A DNA stretch of 64,000 bases from CAMCXT01 sp040403315 (lineage in GTDB: Bacteria > Bacteroidota > Bacteroidia > M30B66), in contig JBBAKX010000001.1 of assembly GCA_040403315.1 (NCBI GenBank), positions 310,001-374,000 of the forward strand, written 5' to 3'. Shown piece after piece: positions 25,452-33,931 of this stretch (position 1 is its first letter; each line of letters begins with the position of its first letter). The notes below the pieces were generated by a model. It saw nothing but the letters and a program-made list of their open reading frames with translations. It was not told the DNA's origin and made no database searches. The position numbers and the translations under genes are program-made.

Positions 25452-25931
25452 TTATTTTGGCTGGTATTTTTCGATACGCATACCAACTTCCATAATCATT
25501 GGAAGTTCTGGCGTTTGCATAGCATGATATACGCTGAATTGGTACTTTCCTTTCATTGGAAAACGAAGATTCCTTTTAAACATAATCTGGCTGTCCCAAA
25601 TGTCGCCAAGACCAGATCCTGTCCAGTTTCCATTAGGATCTTGTAAAACAAGCTCAATCGTATCTTGGGCAGACTTCCCGTTAGGAAATTTCGTTTTCAT
25701 GAACACATACAGGTTGCTGTATTGATAGCCTTCTGCATGACGAATATTGAGGTAAAAGTTATTTCCAGATGTCGTATCGTCGACGTTAATTTCAAAAGTT
25801 ACAGGAGCATTCGATTTCCAAATGTTGTTATCGATAACTTTATTGTCTTCGAAAATTCGAGATTGATCGCAACTACTAGAAAGTAGAACCGCAAACAATA
25901 AAACAATCAGGAGATTAATCTTTTTTTTCAC
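25452..25931 (-). CDS. gldH: Gliding motility lipoprotein GldH
   Basis: A 159-residue lipoprotein. The N terminus from a GTG at 25931 reads MKKKINLLIVLLFAVLLSSSCDQSRIF, a signal peptide with lipobox LSSSC (Cys at about residue 21). The mature part contains FYLNIRHAEGYQYSNLYVFMKT, GDIWDSQIMFKRNLRFPMKGKYQFSVYHAMQ and ends MEVGMRIEKYQPK, matching GldH. In Flavobacterium johnsoniae GldH is needed for gliding and interacts with other Gld lipoproteins of the type IX machinery. The start overlaps the upstream ricT gene by 17 bases; ATG 25985 is possible but would place the signal peptide inside. The longer open frame to 26327 is an artefact of overlap. The order holB-ricT-gldH is one I recognise as recurrent in the phylum. 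Confidence 0.87.
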   Translation of the reverse strand: MKKKINLLIVLLFAVLLSSSCDQSRIFEDNKVIDNNIWKSNAPVTFEINVDDTTSGNNFYLNIRHAEGYQYSNLYVFMKTKFPNGKSAQDTIELVLQDPNGNWTGSGLGDIWDSQIMFKRNLRFPMKGKYQFSVYHAMQTPELPMIMEVGMRIEKYQPK

Positions 25932-27375
25932 TGTCTTGATTGGGATTCTGTGGTGGACGGTTGGGGCGGTTTCTCCGATTGGCATTTCTGTTAGGATTGT
26001 TACCTGGTTGAGGTGCCGGTTTGTTCTCAGGCGAACCGCCTTGATTTTGTGGTCGCGGTTGTTGAGGTGGTCGCGGTTGCTGAACCGGACGGTTTTGCTG
26101 CTTGTTAGCTTCAGGACTATTTTCTCCTTGAACGTGCGGCTGTTGAGGCGGACGGTTTTGCTGAGGCCTTTGCTGTTGTTGAGGTCGGTGTTGCTGAACA
26201 GGTCGGTTTTCTTCAGTTGAAGCAACGATTGCTTCGCCTTCTGGTCGGCTGTCCGCTTTCTTCTTTTTCTTCTTTTTGTTTTTCTTACTCGAATCGAATC
26301 GGGTGAGGCTATCTTGTCCAACAACATTTTCGTAGTCGGGATCTTTTTCTACCTCTATAATATCCTTTTTGCTGAGAAGTGCTTCGGGTTTTTCGCCGGC
26401 TTTGTTCAAGGCGATGATTTCCTTTACACGGGTTACAGGAACAGCGATGAAGTTGCCAAGATCCTCGAAATAGGCATAAAACATGACTCTTCTGAAGATG
26501 TCTGTTTTTTGATGAACCGCATTTCCTTTCAGCGTTTCTAGCTTCACGTTCGACTCTGGAAAGTCCTTGATGGCATCTAAGTACGAGTCAAGCTCATAGT
26601 TGAGGCAGCACTTGAGTTTTCCGCATTGTCCAGCAAGTTTCTGTGGGTTGAGCGACAACTGTTGGTAACGCGCAGCACTTGTGTTCACCGAACGGAAATC
26701 GCGCAGCCAAGTTGAGCAGCAAAGTTCACGACCGCAGGATCCGATTCCGCCGAGGCGGGCACTTTCCTGGCGTGAGCCAATCTGCCGCATTTCAACACGG
26801 ATCTTGAATTCATCGGCTAAATGGCGAATGAGTTCACGAAAATCGACACGTTCGTCGGAGGTGTAGTAAAAGATTGCTTTGGTACCATCGCCTTGGTATT
26901 CTACGTCGCTGATTTTCATGTTCAGCTTCAATTCTGTAGCCATGGCACGAGCGCGAAGCATCGTTGGATTTTCGCGATCAACAGACTGCTGCCATTTTTC
27001 GATATCAGTGGGGCGAGCTTTACGATAAATGGCCTTAATAGCCGAATCGTCTTGAACGCTCAGCTTTTTCATCTGGAGTTTCACCAATTCACCGGTCATT
27101 GAAACCATTCCGAGGTCATGGCCTGGAGAAGCTTCAACAGCAACAGCATCGCCAACTGCTAATCCGGCAACGTCACCTATTTTGAAGAACTCTTTTCGAG
27201 AATTTTTAAAACGTACTTCTACTATGTCGCACGATGGCATTCCTGCAGGCTGATCCATATTGGAAAGCCAGTCGAACACTGGTAGTTTCGAACATCCTCC
27301 AACTCCACAAGCCCCGTTATTGTTACATCCGGCAGGTAATCCACCACGTCCGGAAGAGCAGCTGCTACAACCCAT
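25915..27375 (-). CDS. ricT: PSP1 domain protein, RicT (YaaT)-like
   Basis: A 486-residue protein. Residues about 75-330 are the PSP1/RicT core: SDEFKIRVEMRQIGSRQESARLGGIG-type motif, GSCGRELCCSTWLRDF and GQCGKLKCCLNYELDSYLDAIKDFP, where paired cysteines are conserved. In Bacillus, RicT joins RicA and RicF in a complex containing [4Fe-4S] clusters that directs RNase Y; no RicA/RicF-like gene is visible here. The N terminus is Cys/Gly-rich (MGCSSCSSGRGGLPAGC). The C-terminal ~120 residues are a low-complexity Pro/Gln/Arg/Asn tail (repeats like RPQQQQRPQQNRPPQQP), preceded by a poly-Lys stretch. It lies between holB and gldH. Confidence 0.88.
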   Translation of the reverse strand: MGCSSCSSGRGGLPAGCNNNGACGVGGCSKLPVFDWLSNMDQPAGMPSCDIVEVRFKNSRKEFFKIGDVAGLAVGDAVAVEASPGHDLGMVSMTGELVKLQMKKLSVQDDSAIKAIYRKARPTDIEKWQQSVDRENPTMLRARAMATELKLNMKISDVEYQGDGTKAIFYYTSDERVDFRELIRHLADEFKIRVEMRQIGSRQESARLGGIGSCGRELCCSTWLRDFRSVNTSAARYQQLSLNPQKLAGQCGKLKCCLNYELDSYLDAIKDFPESNVKLETLKGNAVHQKTDIFRRVMFYAYFEDLGNFIAVPVTRVKEIIALNKAGEKPEALLSKKDIIEVEKDPDYENVVGQDSLTRFDSSKKNKKKKKKKADSRPEGEAIVASTEENRPVQQHRPQQQQRPQQNRPPQQPHVQGENSPEANKQQNRPVQQPRPPQQPRPQNQGGSPENKPAPQPGNNPNRNANRRNRPNRPPQNPNQDSEKKD

Positions 27376-27501
27376 TCTATTTCTTAATCTATATATGTAA
27401 ACAGTTGATGCCTATTTGAAAACGCAATTGGTTTTCGCATCAACCGACAACGCAAATCTAAAGAATAAAACCTCAAAAAAACGAGCCTGTCTTAAGGCTT
27501 A

Positions 27502-28647
27502 TCAAGTGCTGGATTTGGCGAACTTTTCTTTTCTGAAAACGTCTGAAATCAAGATACAACAGTCGAAAAAGATAATTTTGCCATGGCCATTACGTTCGAT
27601 GTGCAAGATGGCATCGTTTACATAATTGCTGATTTCTGCATAATTGCCTGGATGAAAAAATCGAGCAAACTTATCGAGAAAACCATTTTCAAGGTCGGTT
27701 AATCGATTGAGAGATGGCTGATGGTTTTTGAGGATTGTTTGTCGAATCATAAACAAACCATAAGTCAAAAAGCCTTTCTGCCATTCACGACCTTTCTTTT
27801 GGAAGCTATCGGCCTGATTGATTAATTCGGAGATGTTGTATTGGTAGCATGCCAACATCCAATTGCGAAAAAGATCGAGTTGTTCGTCGGATTCATCTTG
27901 GTTTTCGAGCAGCCATTTGGCCAGCGACACGTTTCCTTCTGCTATTTCTGAAACTTTCCGAGCGGCCTCTGGCGATGATCCGACAAGGCGGTGGATTACT
28001 TGAGCACATTCTTCGATCGAATAAGCCTCTGTCTTTTGCAATTGTGCCCTTGAAAGTATGGTACTTAAAAGGTCTTGTGGTTTTTCGGAAACTAGGATTA
28101 TCAGGGTTTTGTCTGAAGGCTCTTCGAGCGATTTCAGCAATCGATTTGCCGTTGGCACATTCATGAATTCAGGCAACCAGATGATGAAGAATTTGTAGCC
28201 ATCTTCTACCGAAACCATGCTGAGCTGCCGAATAATTTCAGCTCCTTCTTCCATATAAATGAATGGCTGCTTGTTTCCTGCATTGATGTAATCGAGCCAA
28301 TTGTCGATGCCCATGTAAGGGTTGCTCAACAAGCAATCGCGAAATTCGGTGATCAATTCGTTTGAAACACCTTTGCTTTTAGAGCTTTCCTTTATCATCG
28401 GAAAGGAAAGATGCAAATCGGGATGGACAAGCTTCGTCATTTTGATGCACGAAGAGCATTTTCCACAAGAATCGTCAGTAGTTCGGTTGCTGCAGGCTAT
28501 AAATTGAGCATAAGCAAGCGCAAGCGGCAATGAACCGCAACCTTCGGGGCCTGCGAAAAGCCGAGTGTGGGCTACGCGCCCATCGGTTGTATTGGAGATT
28601 AATTTTTTCTTGATGGCATCGTGGCCAACTACTGCGCTAAACTGCAT
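27502..28647 (-). CDS. holB: DNA polymerase III delta-prime subunit
   Basis: A 381-residue clamp-loader subunit. It starts MQFSAVVGHDAIKKKLISN and has a degenerate Walker A, FAGPEGCGSLPLALAYA. The zinc module is reduced to SCGKCSSCIKMTKLVHPDLHLSFP. A late segment, MNVPTANRLLKSLEEPSDKTLIILVSE, contains the conserved NALLKxLEEP-type motif that marks delta' proteins. The C terminus is a helical domain of about 170 residues. Typical delta' proteins lack ATPase activity, in keeping with the poor Walker motif. The gene is in line with ricT (about 126 bases downstream) and gldH. The upstream DNA (28648-28915) is rich in palindromic repeats. Confidence 0.9.
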   Translation of the reverse strand: MQFSAVVGHDAIKKKLISNTTDGRVAHTRLFAGPEGCGSLPLALAYAQFIACSNRTTDDSCGKCSSCIKMTKLVHPDLHLSFPMIKESSKSKGVSNELITEFRDCLLSNPYMGIDNWLDYINAGNKQPFIYMEEGAEIIRQLSMVSVEDGYKFFIIWLPEFMNVPTANRLLKSLEEPSDKTLIILVSEKPQDLLSTILSRAQLQKTEAYSIEECAQVIHRLVGSSPEAARKVSEIAEGNVSLAKWLLENQDESDEQLDLFRNWMLACYQYNISELINQADSFQKKGREWQKGFLTYGLFMIRQTILKNHQPSLNRLTDLENGFLDKFARFFHPGNYAEISNYVNDAILHIERNGHGKIIFFDCCILISDVFRKEKFAKSST

Positions 28648-28670
28648 GCGACGAAGGTAAGGAATAAACC

Positions 28671-28708
28671 ACCTCTCTCCCTAACCCTCTCTCCACGGGC
28701 GAGAGGGG
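28671..28708 (-). repeat. Palindromic dispersed repeat, minus-oriented copy
   Basis: The bases read, on the minus strand, as a divergent copy of the family ...GGAGAGAGGGTTAGGGAGAGAGGT, the same unit seen at 28792-28822 and five times at 53991-54449. It is followed by attgatcgcga, which also follows the copy at 28832. Confidence 0.7.
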
Positions 28709-28791
28709 ATTGATCGCGAATTCTATGGGCATTGGGTTCAGCCTGCGATTTTCATTGTTACCGTGTTGTCCATTGTTACCGAGATGCTTTT

Positions 28792-28822
28792 CCCTCTCCT
28801 GTGGAGAGGGCTAGGGAGAGGT
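28792..28822 (+). repeat. Palindromic dispersed repeat, plus-oriented copy
   Basis: CCCTCTCC-TGT-GGAGAGGG forms a perfect 8-bp hairpin with the tail CTAGGGAGAGGT. It is the same unit as the array before lon (53991-54449). Confidence 0.75.
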
Positions 28823-28831
28823 TAACGGATT

Positions 28832-28856
28832 CGCCTCTCTCCTCGGGAGAGAGGCG
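28832..28856. repeat. Perfect 10-bp inverted repeat, repeat-family variant
   Basis: CGCCTCTCTC (28832-28841) pairs with GAGAGAGGCG (28847-28856) around a 5-base loop. It carries the same GAGAGG core as the neighbouring palindromic repeats and is followed by attgatcgcga. Without a T-tract it does not look like a terminator. Confidence 0.7.
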
Positions 28857-28915
28857 ATTGATCGCGACCGCCATGTGTATTTATTTTACAGTGTGATTGC
28901 TGATTTATTCCGAAA

Positions 28916-29803
28916 TTGCCTGCGGTGGAAAAGAAAAAAGAAACAGCCTTTCAGCGCATTCTGCAAAACCTCCGATTTAAATATCGCTTGGTGGTGATGA
29001 ATGAGGAAACTTATGAGGAACGATACTCCTTGAAGCTTTCTCAGTTGAATCTTTTTACTGCCATAGGCTTAATTTCTATCGCTTTGATTCTGCTCACAAC
29101 TTGGGTGATCGCATTTACTCCGCTTCGGGAGTATATTCCAGGATACTCGAGTGATGTTAACATGCGCAGAAATCTCATCGAATTAGCGTCGAAAGTGGAT
29201 TCGCTTGAAAAAGACGCAACCGACAAGAAGCTATTGTTAGAAAATATCCGCACCGTTATTACTGGGAATACACGGAACAACAAACCTGCTGCAAGGGGAG
29301 GAGAGAAAACACAAGCACAGAATGTAAGATTGACACCTTCGGACGAAGAAACTAAATTTCGAAAAGAGGTTGACGAGGCAGATCGCTACGATATCAACGC
29401 CCAGTTATCGAACACACGTTTAAGTCAAATCAGTAATTATTACTTTTTCCCTCCTTTGAAAGGCAAGCTCACCTCTGTTTTTAACCCCGCCGAACGGCAT
29501 TATGGGATCGACATTGTAGCCCCTCGAAACGAATCGGTTAAAGCGACTTTGGATGGCACTGTTATTTTCGCTGGTTGGACCTCTGAATCCGGACATGTTA
29601 TCTATATTCAACACACAAATAACTTGGTTTCTGTTTACGAGCACAATGCCGTTTTGCTGAAAAAGGAAGGTCAATCAGTAAAGGCGGGAGAAGCCATTGC
29701 CATTACAGGAAATTCGGGCGAACTGAGTACTTCTCCACACTTGCATTTTGAATTGTGGTTCGATGGAAATCCAGTTGATCCAAGAGAATTGATGGTGTTT
29801 TAA
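28916..29803 (+). CDS. M23 family metallopeptidase (LytM-like), envelope-anchored
   Basis: A protein of about 295 residues. One N-terminal membrane helix (TAIGLISIALILLTTWVIAF, near residue 50) follows a basic, cytoplasmic start. A predicted coiled coil follows (residues about 85-115, NLIELASKVDSLEKDATDKKLL). The C-terminal LytM domain has zinc ligands in RHYGIDIVAP (H and D) and PHLHFELWFDG (H-x-H). Such proteins cut peptidoglycan cross-links or act as non-catalytic activators; here all ligands are present, so hydrolytic activity is likely. The start is a problem: no ATG is in frame after the stop at 28901. TTG at 28916 and GTG at 28925 (giving MEKKKET) are the two options. Confidence 0.85.
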   Translation: MPAVEKKKETAFQRILQNLRFKYRLVVMNEETYEERYSLKLSQLNLFTAIGLISIALILLTTWVIAFTPLREYIPGYSSDVNMRRNLIELASKVDSLEKDATDKKLLLENIRTVITGNTRNNKPAARGGEKTQAQNVRLTPSDEETKFRKEVDEADRYDINAQLSNTRLSQISNYYFFPPLKGKLTSVFNPAERHYGIDIVAPRNESVKATLDGTVIFAGWTSESGHVIYIQHTNNLVSVYEHNAVLLKKEGQSVKAGEAIAITGNSGELSTSPHLHFELWFDGNPVDPRELMVF

Positions 29804-29893
29804 TCAATCATCTTCCAAATGCCGATACTTATTTAACGCAATTTTTCTTTGGCGAAAACATCCCTTCATCGCTTCTGAAAACACTATAAACAG

Positions 29894-29901
29894 TAATTTT
29901 G
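29894..29901 (+). promoter_or_regulatory. Candidate -7 element of the GH3 gene
   Basis: TAATTTTG matches TAnnTTTG only 11 bases before the ATG. This would give a very short leader or near-leaderless transcript, so an upstream promoter is also possible. Confidence 0.35.
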
Positions 29902-29911
29902 AAACCGAATT

Positions 29912-31423
29912 ATGGGAATTAAATCAATACTGTCAAAACCTATTGCATCTATCATTGCATCGAAGGTGAAAAAATGGAGCATGCGCCCGTTCGAAACCCA
30001 GCGCAATGTTTTTCAAGAACTCATTCGAAAAGGCAAAAACACTCAATTTGGAAAGGATCACAATTTTGATCAAATCCAAACATACGAAGACTTTAAGAAA
30101 CAAGTGCCCGTTCGGGATTACGAAGCTCTTAAGTCGTATATCGATAGAGCGACAAAGGGAGAGAAAGACATTCTTTGGCCCGGCAAGCCAATTTATTTCT
30201 GTAAAACATCTGGCACAACCTCAGGCACGAAGTACATTCCCATTACGAGCGACTCTATCCACAACCACATCGAATCGGCCCGCAATGCACTGTTGCTCTA
30301 TATTCACGAAACAGGTAATTCTAAATTTTTAGATGGCAATTTGATTTTTCTTTCTGGGAGTCCTTTGTTGAGTGAAATTGGCGGTATTCCACTCGGGCGA
30401 TTAAGTGGCATTGTGAATCACCACGTTCCAGGCTATCTACGCAGGAATCAGCTTCCAAGCTTCGAAACCAATTGCATCGAAGATTGGGAAACCAAGGTGC
30501 GCAAAATTGCCGAGGAAACGATCAACAGGCCGATGTCGCTGATTAGCGGAATTCCATCTTGGGTGCAGATGTATTTTGAAATCCTGCAGGAAAAAACTGG
30601 AGGGAAAGACATCAAGGAAATCTTCCCTGAATTTTCGGTGTTTGTATATGGAGGCGTAAACTATGAACCTTACAGATCTCGCTTCGAGAAGTTGATTGGT
30701 AAAAAGATCGATTCGGTGGAGTTGTTTCCTGCATCGGAAGGGTTTTTCGCTTACCAAGACAAACAGCCATCAGAAGGCCTTCTGTTGATTTTGGACTCTG
30801 GAATATTTTATGAATTCATTCCTGCCGATTCGTTCTTTGATGAAAATCCGCCTCGGTTAAGCCTCGTAGAAGTTGAACTGGGCGTGAATTACGCACTTAT
30901 TTTGAGCAACAATGCCGGTTTGTGGGCATACAACATCGGCGACACGGTGAAATTCGTTTCGAAGAATCCATACCGAATTGTGGTAAGCGGACGGATCAAG
31001 CATTTTACATCCGCCTTTGGCGAACATGTAATTGCAGAGGAAGTTGAACAAGCCCTGAAGGATGCATCACTTGGAGAAAATGTTGAAATCGTTGAGTTTA
31101 CAGTTGCTCCACAAGTCACTCCTGAATCAGGATTACCTTACCATGAATGGTTTGTGGAGTTCAACCAAAAGCCATCCGACCCGGAACGGTTCCGCAGCAA
31201 AATTGATAAAGCTCTGCAAGACCGAAATATTTATTACAAAGACCTGATCAAAGGAAATGTACTTCAACCTCTCGTTATCAGAAGTTTAGAGAAGGACTCT
31301 TTTGTGAAGTACATGAAATCGCAGGGGAAACTCGGAGGCCAAAATAAGGTGCCTCGCTTGAGTAATGACCGAAAAATTGCCGAAGTTCTTAGCGATTTCA
31401 CCTTCGAAAGCTGGGGCGCTTAG
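29912..31423 (+). CDS. GH3 auxin-responsive promoter family enzyme (acyl-adenylate ligase-like)
   Basis: A 503-residue GH3 protein. The nucleotide motif is FCKTSGTTSGTKYIPIT (residues about 93-109). ELFPASEGFFAYQ and IGDTVKFVSKNPYRIVVSGRIKHFTSAFGEHV follow. Plant GH3 enzymes use ATP to adenylate a carboxylate hormone and join it to an amino acid. Bacterial homologues are widespread in Bacteroidota but mostly uncharacterised. The sequence looks full length. No hormone-related gene is nearby: upstream is the M23 peptidase, downstream a set of lipoproteins. The reaction type (ATP-dependent adenylation) is supported by motifs; acid and amine substrates are unknown. Confidence 0.87.
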   Translation: MGIKSILSKPIASIIASKVKKWSMRPFETQRNVFQELIRKGKNTQFGKDHNFDQIQTYEDFKKQVPVRDYEALKSYIDRATKGEKDILWPGKPIYFCKTSGTTSGTKYIPITSDSIHNHIESARNALLLYIHETGNSKFLDGNLIFLSGSPLLSEIGGIPLGRLSGIVNHHVPGYLRRNQLPSFETNCIEDWETKVRKIAEETINRPMSLISGIPSWVQMYFEILQEKTGGKDIKEIFPEFSVFVYGGVNYEPYRSRFEKLIGKKIDSVELFPASEGFFAYQDKQPSEGLLLILDSGIFYEFIPADSFFDENPPRLSLVEVELGVNYALILSNNAGLWAYNIGDTVKFVSKNPYRIVVSGRIKHFTSAFGEHVIAEEVEQALKDASLGENVEIVEFTVAPQVTPESGLPYHEWFVEFNQKPSDPERFRSKIDKALQDRNIYYKDLIKGNVLQPLVIRSLEKDSFVKYMKSQGKLGGQNKVPRLSNDRKIAEVLSDFTFESWGA

Positions 31424-31489
31424 TTTTGGCACCTTCCTTGCTAAGCCGTGCCGGCTGAATTAGACTTTTCAGTTTAACCCCGAAATTCT

Positions 31490-31894
31490 ATGAAATTAAC
31501 ACGATTCCTTATCGCATTGATGATGCCTTTGGTGATGGTTTCCTGCGCCGAGGAAGAATTGCCAGGAGTAGAAACAGATCCTCGGATTAAATTTACGGGC
31601 AACTGGTCGGTTTCAGAAGAAACAGCTGGTGTGTCAACAGGAACTTATCCATCAACCATAATCCTTGATTCAACCAATACAACAAGGATTGTGATTGGAA
31701 ACATCTTCAACTTGGGCAATACTGCCACCGTGCAGGCATCTGTTTCGAGCAGCAATCTCAACATAACTAGTCAATCTGTTACGGGCATTTCCATCGCCGG
31801 AACTGGCTCATTTGCTGGCAACTCGTTTGTGTTAAATTACACCGCCAACGACGGCTCTATTACAGAATCTGTTAAAGCAACTTACTCCAAATAA
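31490..31894 (+). CDS. Small lipoprotein, unknown function
   Basis: A 134-residue lipoprotein. The signal peptide MKLTRFLIALMMPLVMVSC ends with lipobox VMVSC (Cys at residue 19), followed by acidic AEEELPG. The mature part is Ser/Thr/Asn-rich with alternating beta pattern (NTATVQASVSSSNLNITSQSVTGISIAGTG), probably a small beta sandwich or barrel-like lipocalin fold. It precedes an LpoB-like gene by 15 bases, so it may belong to the same operon. No known family was recognised. Confidence 0.72.
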   Translation: MKLTRFLIALMMPLVMVSCAEEELPGVETDPRIKFTGNWSVSEETAGVSTGTYPSTIILDSTNTTRIVIGNIFNLGNTATVQASVSSSNLNITSQSVTGISIAGTGSFAGNSFVLNYTANDGSITESVKATYSK

Positions 31895-31909
31895 ATAAAT
31901 TCCGTACCC

Positions 31910-32506
31910 ATGAATATCTTCCGTTCTACTTCAGCCTTCTTACTTATTGCTTTCTTACTTGCCGGCGCAGCATCTTGCTCCAAAAGAACTGTTACCCGTG
32001 TTGAACCAAATAAGGTGATCGATCTCAGCGGCCGCTGGAATGAAACCGATGCTCGCCTTTGTGCCGAAAGTCTTGTTTCTCAAGCTTTGGGTGGAGATTG
32101 GTTAGGCAATTTTAGCAATGCCCAAAAACGAAAGCCAGTAGTTGTTGTTGGATTGGTTAGAAACAACAGTCACGAACATTTGGATACAGAGATCTTCACT
32201 AAAGATGTAGAAAAAGCATTCATCAAAAGCACAATGATTCGCCTTGTTACCGCAGGCGAAAAGCGAAACGAGCTCCGCGGAGAACGTGCCGACCAACAAG
32301 ATTTCTCATCAGCCAAAACCATGAAAAAATTTGGACGTGAAGTTGGTGCTGATTTCATCATGCAAGGCACCGTTAAATCGATCGTAGACTCATACGGAAA
32401 AGAGAAAACTACATTTTGGCAAGTAGACCTTGAACTCACCAATATCGAAACAAACGAAATTGTTTGGATAGGGGATTACAAGGGTAAAAAGTACATTGTA
32501 AATTAA
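31910..32506 (+). CDS. LpoB-like lipoprotein (penicillin-binding protein activator)
   Basis: A 198-residue lipoprotein with lipobox GAASC (Cys about residue 23). The LpoB/PF13036-type core is present: VIDLSGRWNETDARLCAESLVSQAL, then VVVGLVRNNSHEHLDTEIFTKDVEKAF, RADQQDFSSAKTMKKFGREVGADFIMQGTV and the end WIGDYKGKKYIVN. In E. coli, LpoB is an outer-membrane lipoprotein that activates PBP1B. Homologues in Bacteroidota are common, but the partner synthase has not been shown and no PBP gene is in this window. It begins 15 bases after the small lipoprotein and its stop is adjacent to the COG3014 gene. Confidence 0.88.
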   Translation: MNIFRSTSAFLLIAFLLAGAASCSKRTVTRVEPNKVIDLSGRWNETDARLCAESLVSQALGGDWLGNFSNAQKRKPVVVVGLVRNNSHEHLDTEIFTKDVEKAFIKSTMIRLVTAGEKRNELRGERADQQDFSSAKTMKKFGREVGADFIMQGTVKSIVDSYGKEKTTFWQVDLELTNIETNEIVWIGDYKGKKYIVN

Positions 32507-32524
32507 TTGCTCAGCCTGCCCCTG

Positions 32525-33931
32525 ATGCCCAAATTGGTCAGATTTTTCGGGATTGCAGGTTTGTATCTCCTGTCTTTATTGTCATCGTGCCGCCCGTATT
32601 ATCTGCAGCAGCAGAAGTATATAGGCTTTATTCAGCAAGAAAATTATAAAGCAGCCGAAGTTGAATTGGCCACTTCTAAAAAGGCAAGAAAAAAGGACAA
32701 ATACAAGCTTTTATATTTACTAAACCGTGGATATGCCGATTTCCATATTGGGAATTGGGCAGAAAGCTCCAAGTGGTTCTTGTTAGCCGATCAAATGATT
32801 GAAGATTATAGAAAGCGATTGGGTTACGACGCGCTTTCTTTTCTGGTGAATCCTAACGTAAAGCCTTATAAAGCAGAAGATTTTGAGCAAGTAATGCTAC
32901 ACTATTTTCACACTTTGGCTTTCTTGAAACAAAGAAATTTCGAATCAGCACTTGTTGAATGCAGAAGATTGAATTTAGGTATGTCTTCGATGTACTTCAA
33001 TACATCAACGAAACCAAAGTATAAGAATGATGCTTTCGGACATTTGCTTATGGGTCTAACTTATGAAGGATCTGGCGACATCAACAATGCATTTATTGCC
33101 TACCGAAATGCTTATGAGGTTTATAAGACAGATTATTCGGAATTTTTTGGCTGCCCAATTCCTGAACAATTAAAGCTTGATATCATCAGAACGTCTTCAA
33201 TGTTAGGTTTCACAAATGAAACATCCTTCTTTAAGAAGGAATTTTCAATGCCAGAAAACCCTAACGAGAAACGAGAAACAAAACCTGAGGCCCAAGCGGT
33301 AATCTTTTGGCAAAACGGACTAGGGCCAATCAAAGAACAATGGTCGATCGACTTTGTGATTACACAACAAGCTGGATTTATTCAGTTTAACAATGCAGGC
33401 TTGGGGCTTAATTTCTCCTTCCCTTCATCGAATATCAGTCAACAAGACGCCATTAATTTGTCGAATCTTCAAGTTTTCAAAATCGCGTTTCCAAAGTACA
33501 TTAGCCGCGCTCCGGTTTATCAAAAGGCCAGCGCTACACTAAACGGAGAATCAAGAGTGTTTCAATTGGCAGAGCCCATTGAGAAAATTGCTTTCAAAAG
33601 CCTCAGTGATCGGTTTGCACGCGAAATGGGTTTGGCAATTTTACGATTAGCGATTAAAAAAGCCACCGAGTATGCTATCCGCCAAGAAAACAAAGAGGCG
33701 GGCGCTCTGATGGGTATCGCCAATGCCATCACCGAACAGGCAGATACAAGATATTGGTCAACTTTGCCAGCTACAATTTCTTACTTGAAAATCCCTTTAA
33801 AAGAGGGAAAAAACAAGATCGTTATGCGAGCAGCCCATTTCAACAATCAAAAAGAAAGGGTTGATACTATTACAATCGACGCTCAAAAAGGCAGAACCTA
33901 TTACGAAGTTTATAATACCATTAAACCTTAA
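32525..33931 (+). CDS. COG3014-type lipoprotein with TPR-like repeats
   Basis: A lipoprotein of about 468 residues. The ATG at 32525 gives MPKLVRFFGIAGLYLLSLLSSC, with lipobox LLSSC; a TTG at 32507 is possible but adds six residues before the signal. The mature N-terminal half is helical, with KYKLLYLLNRGYADFHIGNWAESSKWF and HLLMGLTYEGSGDINNAFIAYRNAYEVY as TPR-like pairs. The second half contains beta-rich segments such as IKEQWSIDFVITQQAGFIQF. COG3014 proteins are often encoded next to LpoB-like ones, as here. The stop overlaps the stop of the convergent adhesin gene by three bases. The exact function is not known. Confidence 0.82.
   Translation: MPKLVRFFGIAGLYLLSLLSSCRPYYLQQQKYIGFIQQENYKAAEVELATSKKARKKDKYKLLYLLNRGYADFHIGNWAESSKWFLLADQMIEDYRKRLGYDALSFLVNPNVKPYKAEDFEQVMLHYFHTLAFLKQRNFESALVECRRLNLGMSSMYFNTSTKPKYKNDAFGHLLMGLTYEGSGDINNAFIAYRNAYEVYKTDYSEFFGCPIPEQLKLDIIRTSSMLGFTNETSFFKKEFSMPENPNEKRETKPEAQAVIFWQNGLGPIKEQWSIDFVITQQAGFIQFNNAGLGLNFSFPSSNISQQDAINLSNLQVFKIAFPKYISRAPVYQKASATLNGESRVFQLAEPIEKIAFKSLSDRFAREMGLAILRLAIKKATEYAIRQENKEAGALMGIANAITEQADTRYWSTLPATISYLKIPLKEGKNKIVMRAAHFNNQKERVDTITIDAQKGRTYYEVYNTIKP

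Noticed and set aside
25932..26327. 132-codon upstream extension of gldH
   Set aside because: The residues (repeated KRRKRRKR-like) come from reading ricT's low-complexity tail in another frame; the lipobox directly follows GTG 25931.
28832..28856. Perfect hairpin taken as a terminator
   Set aside because: No T-tract on either side, and it belongs to the palindromic repeat family nearby.
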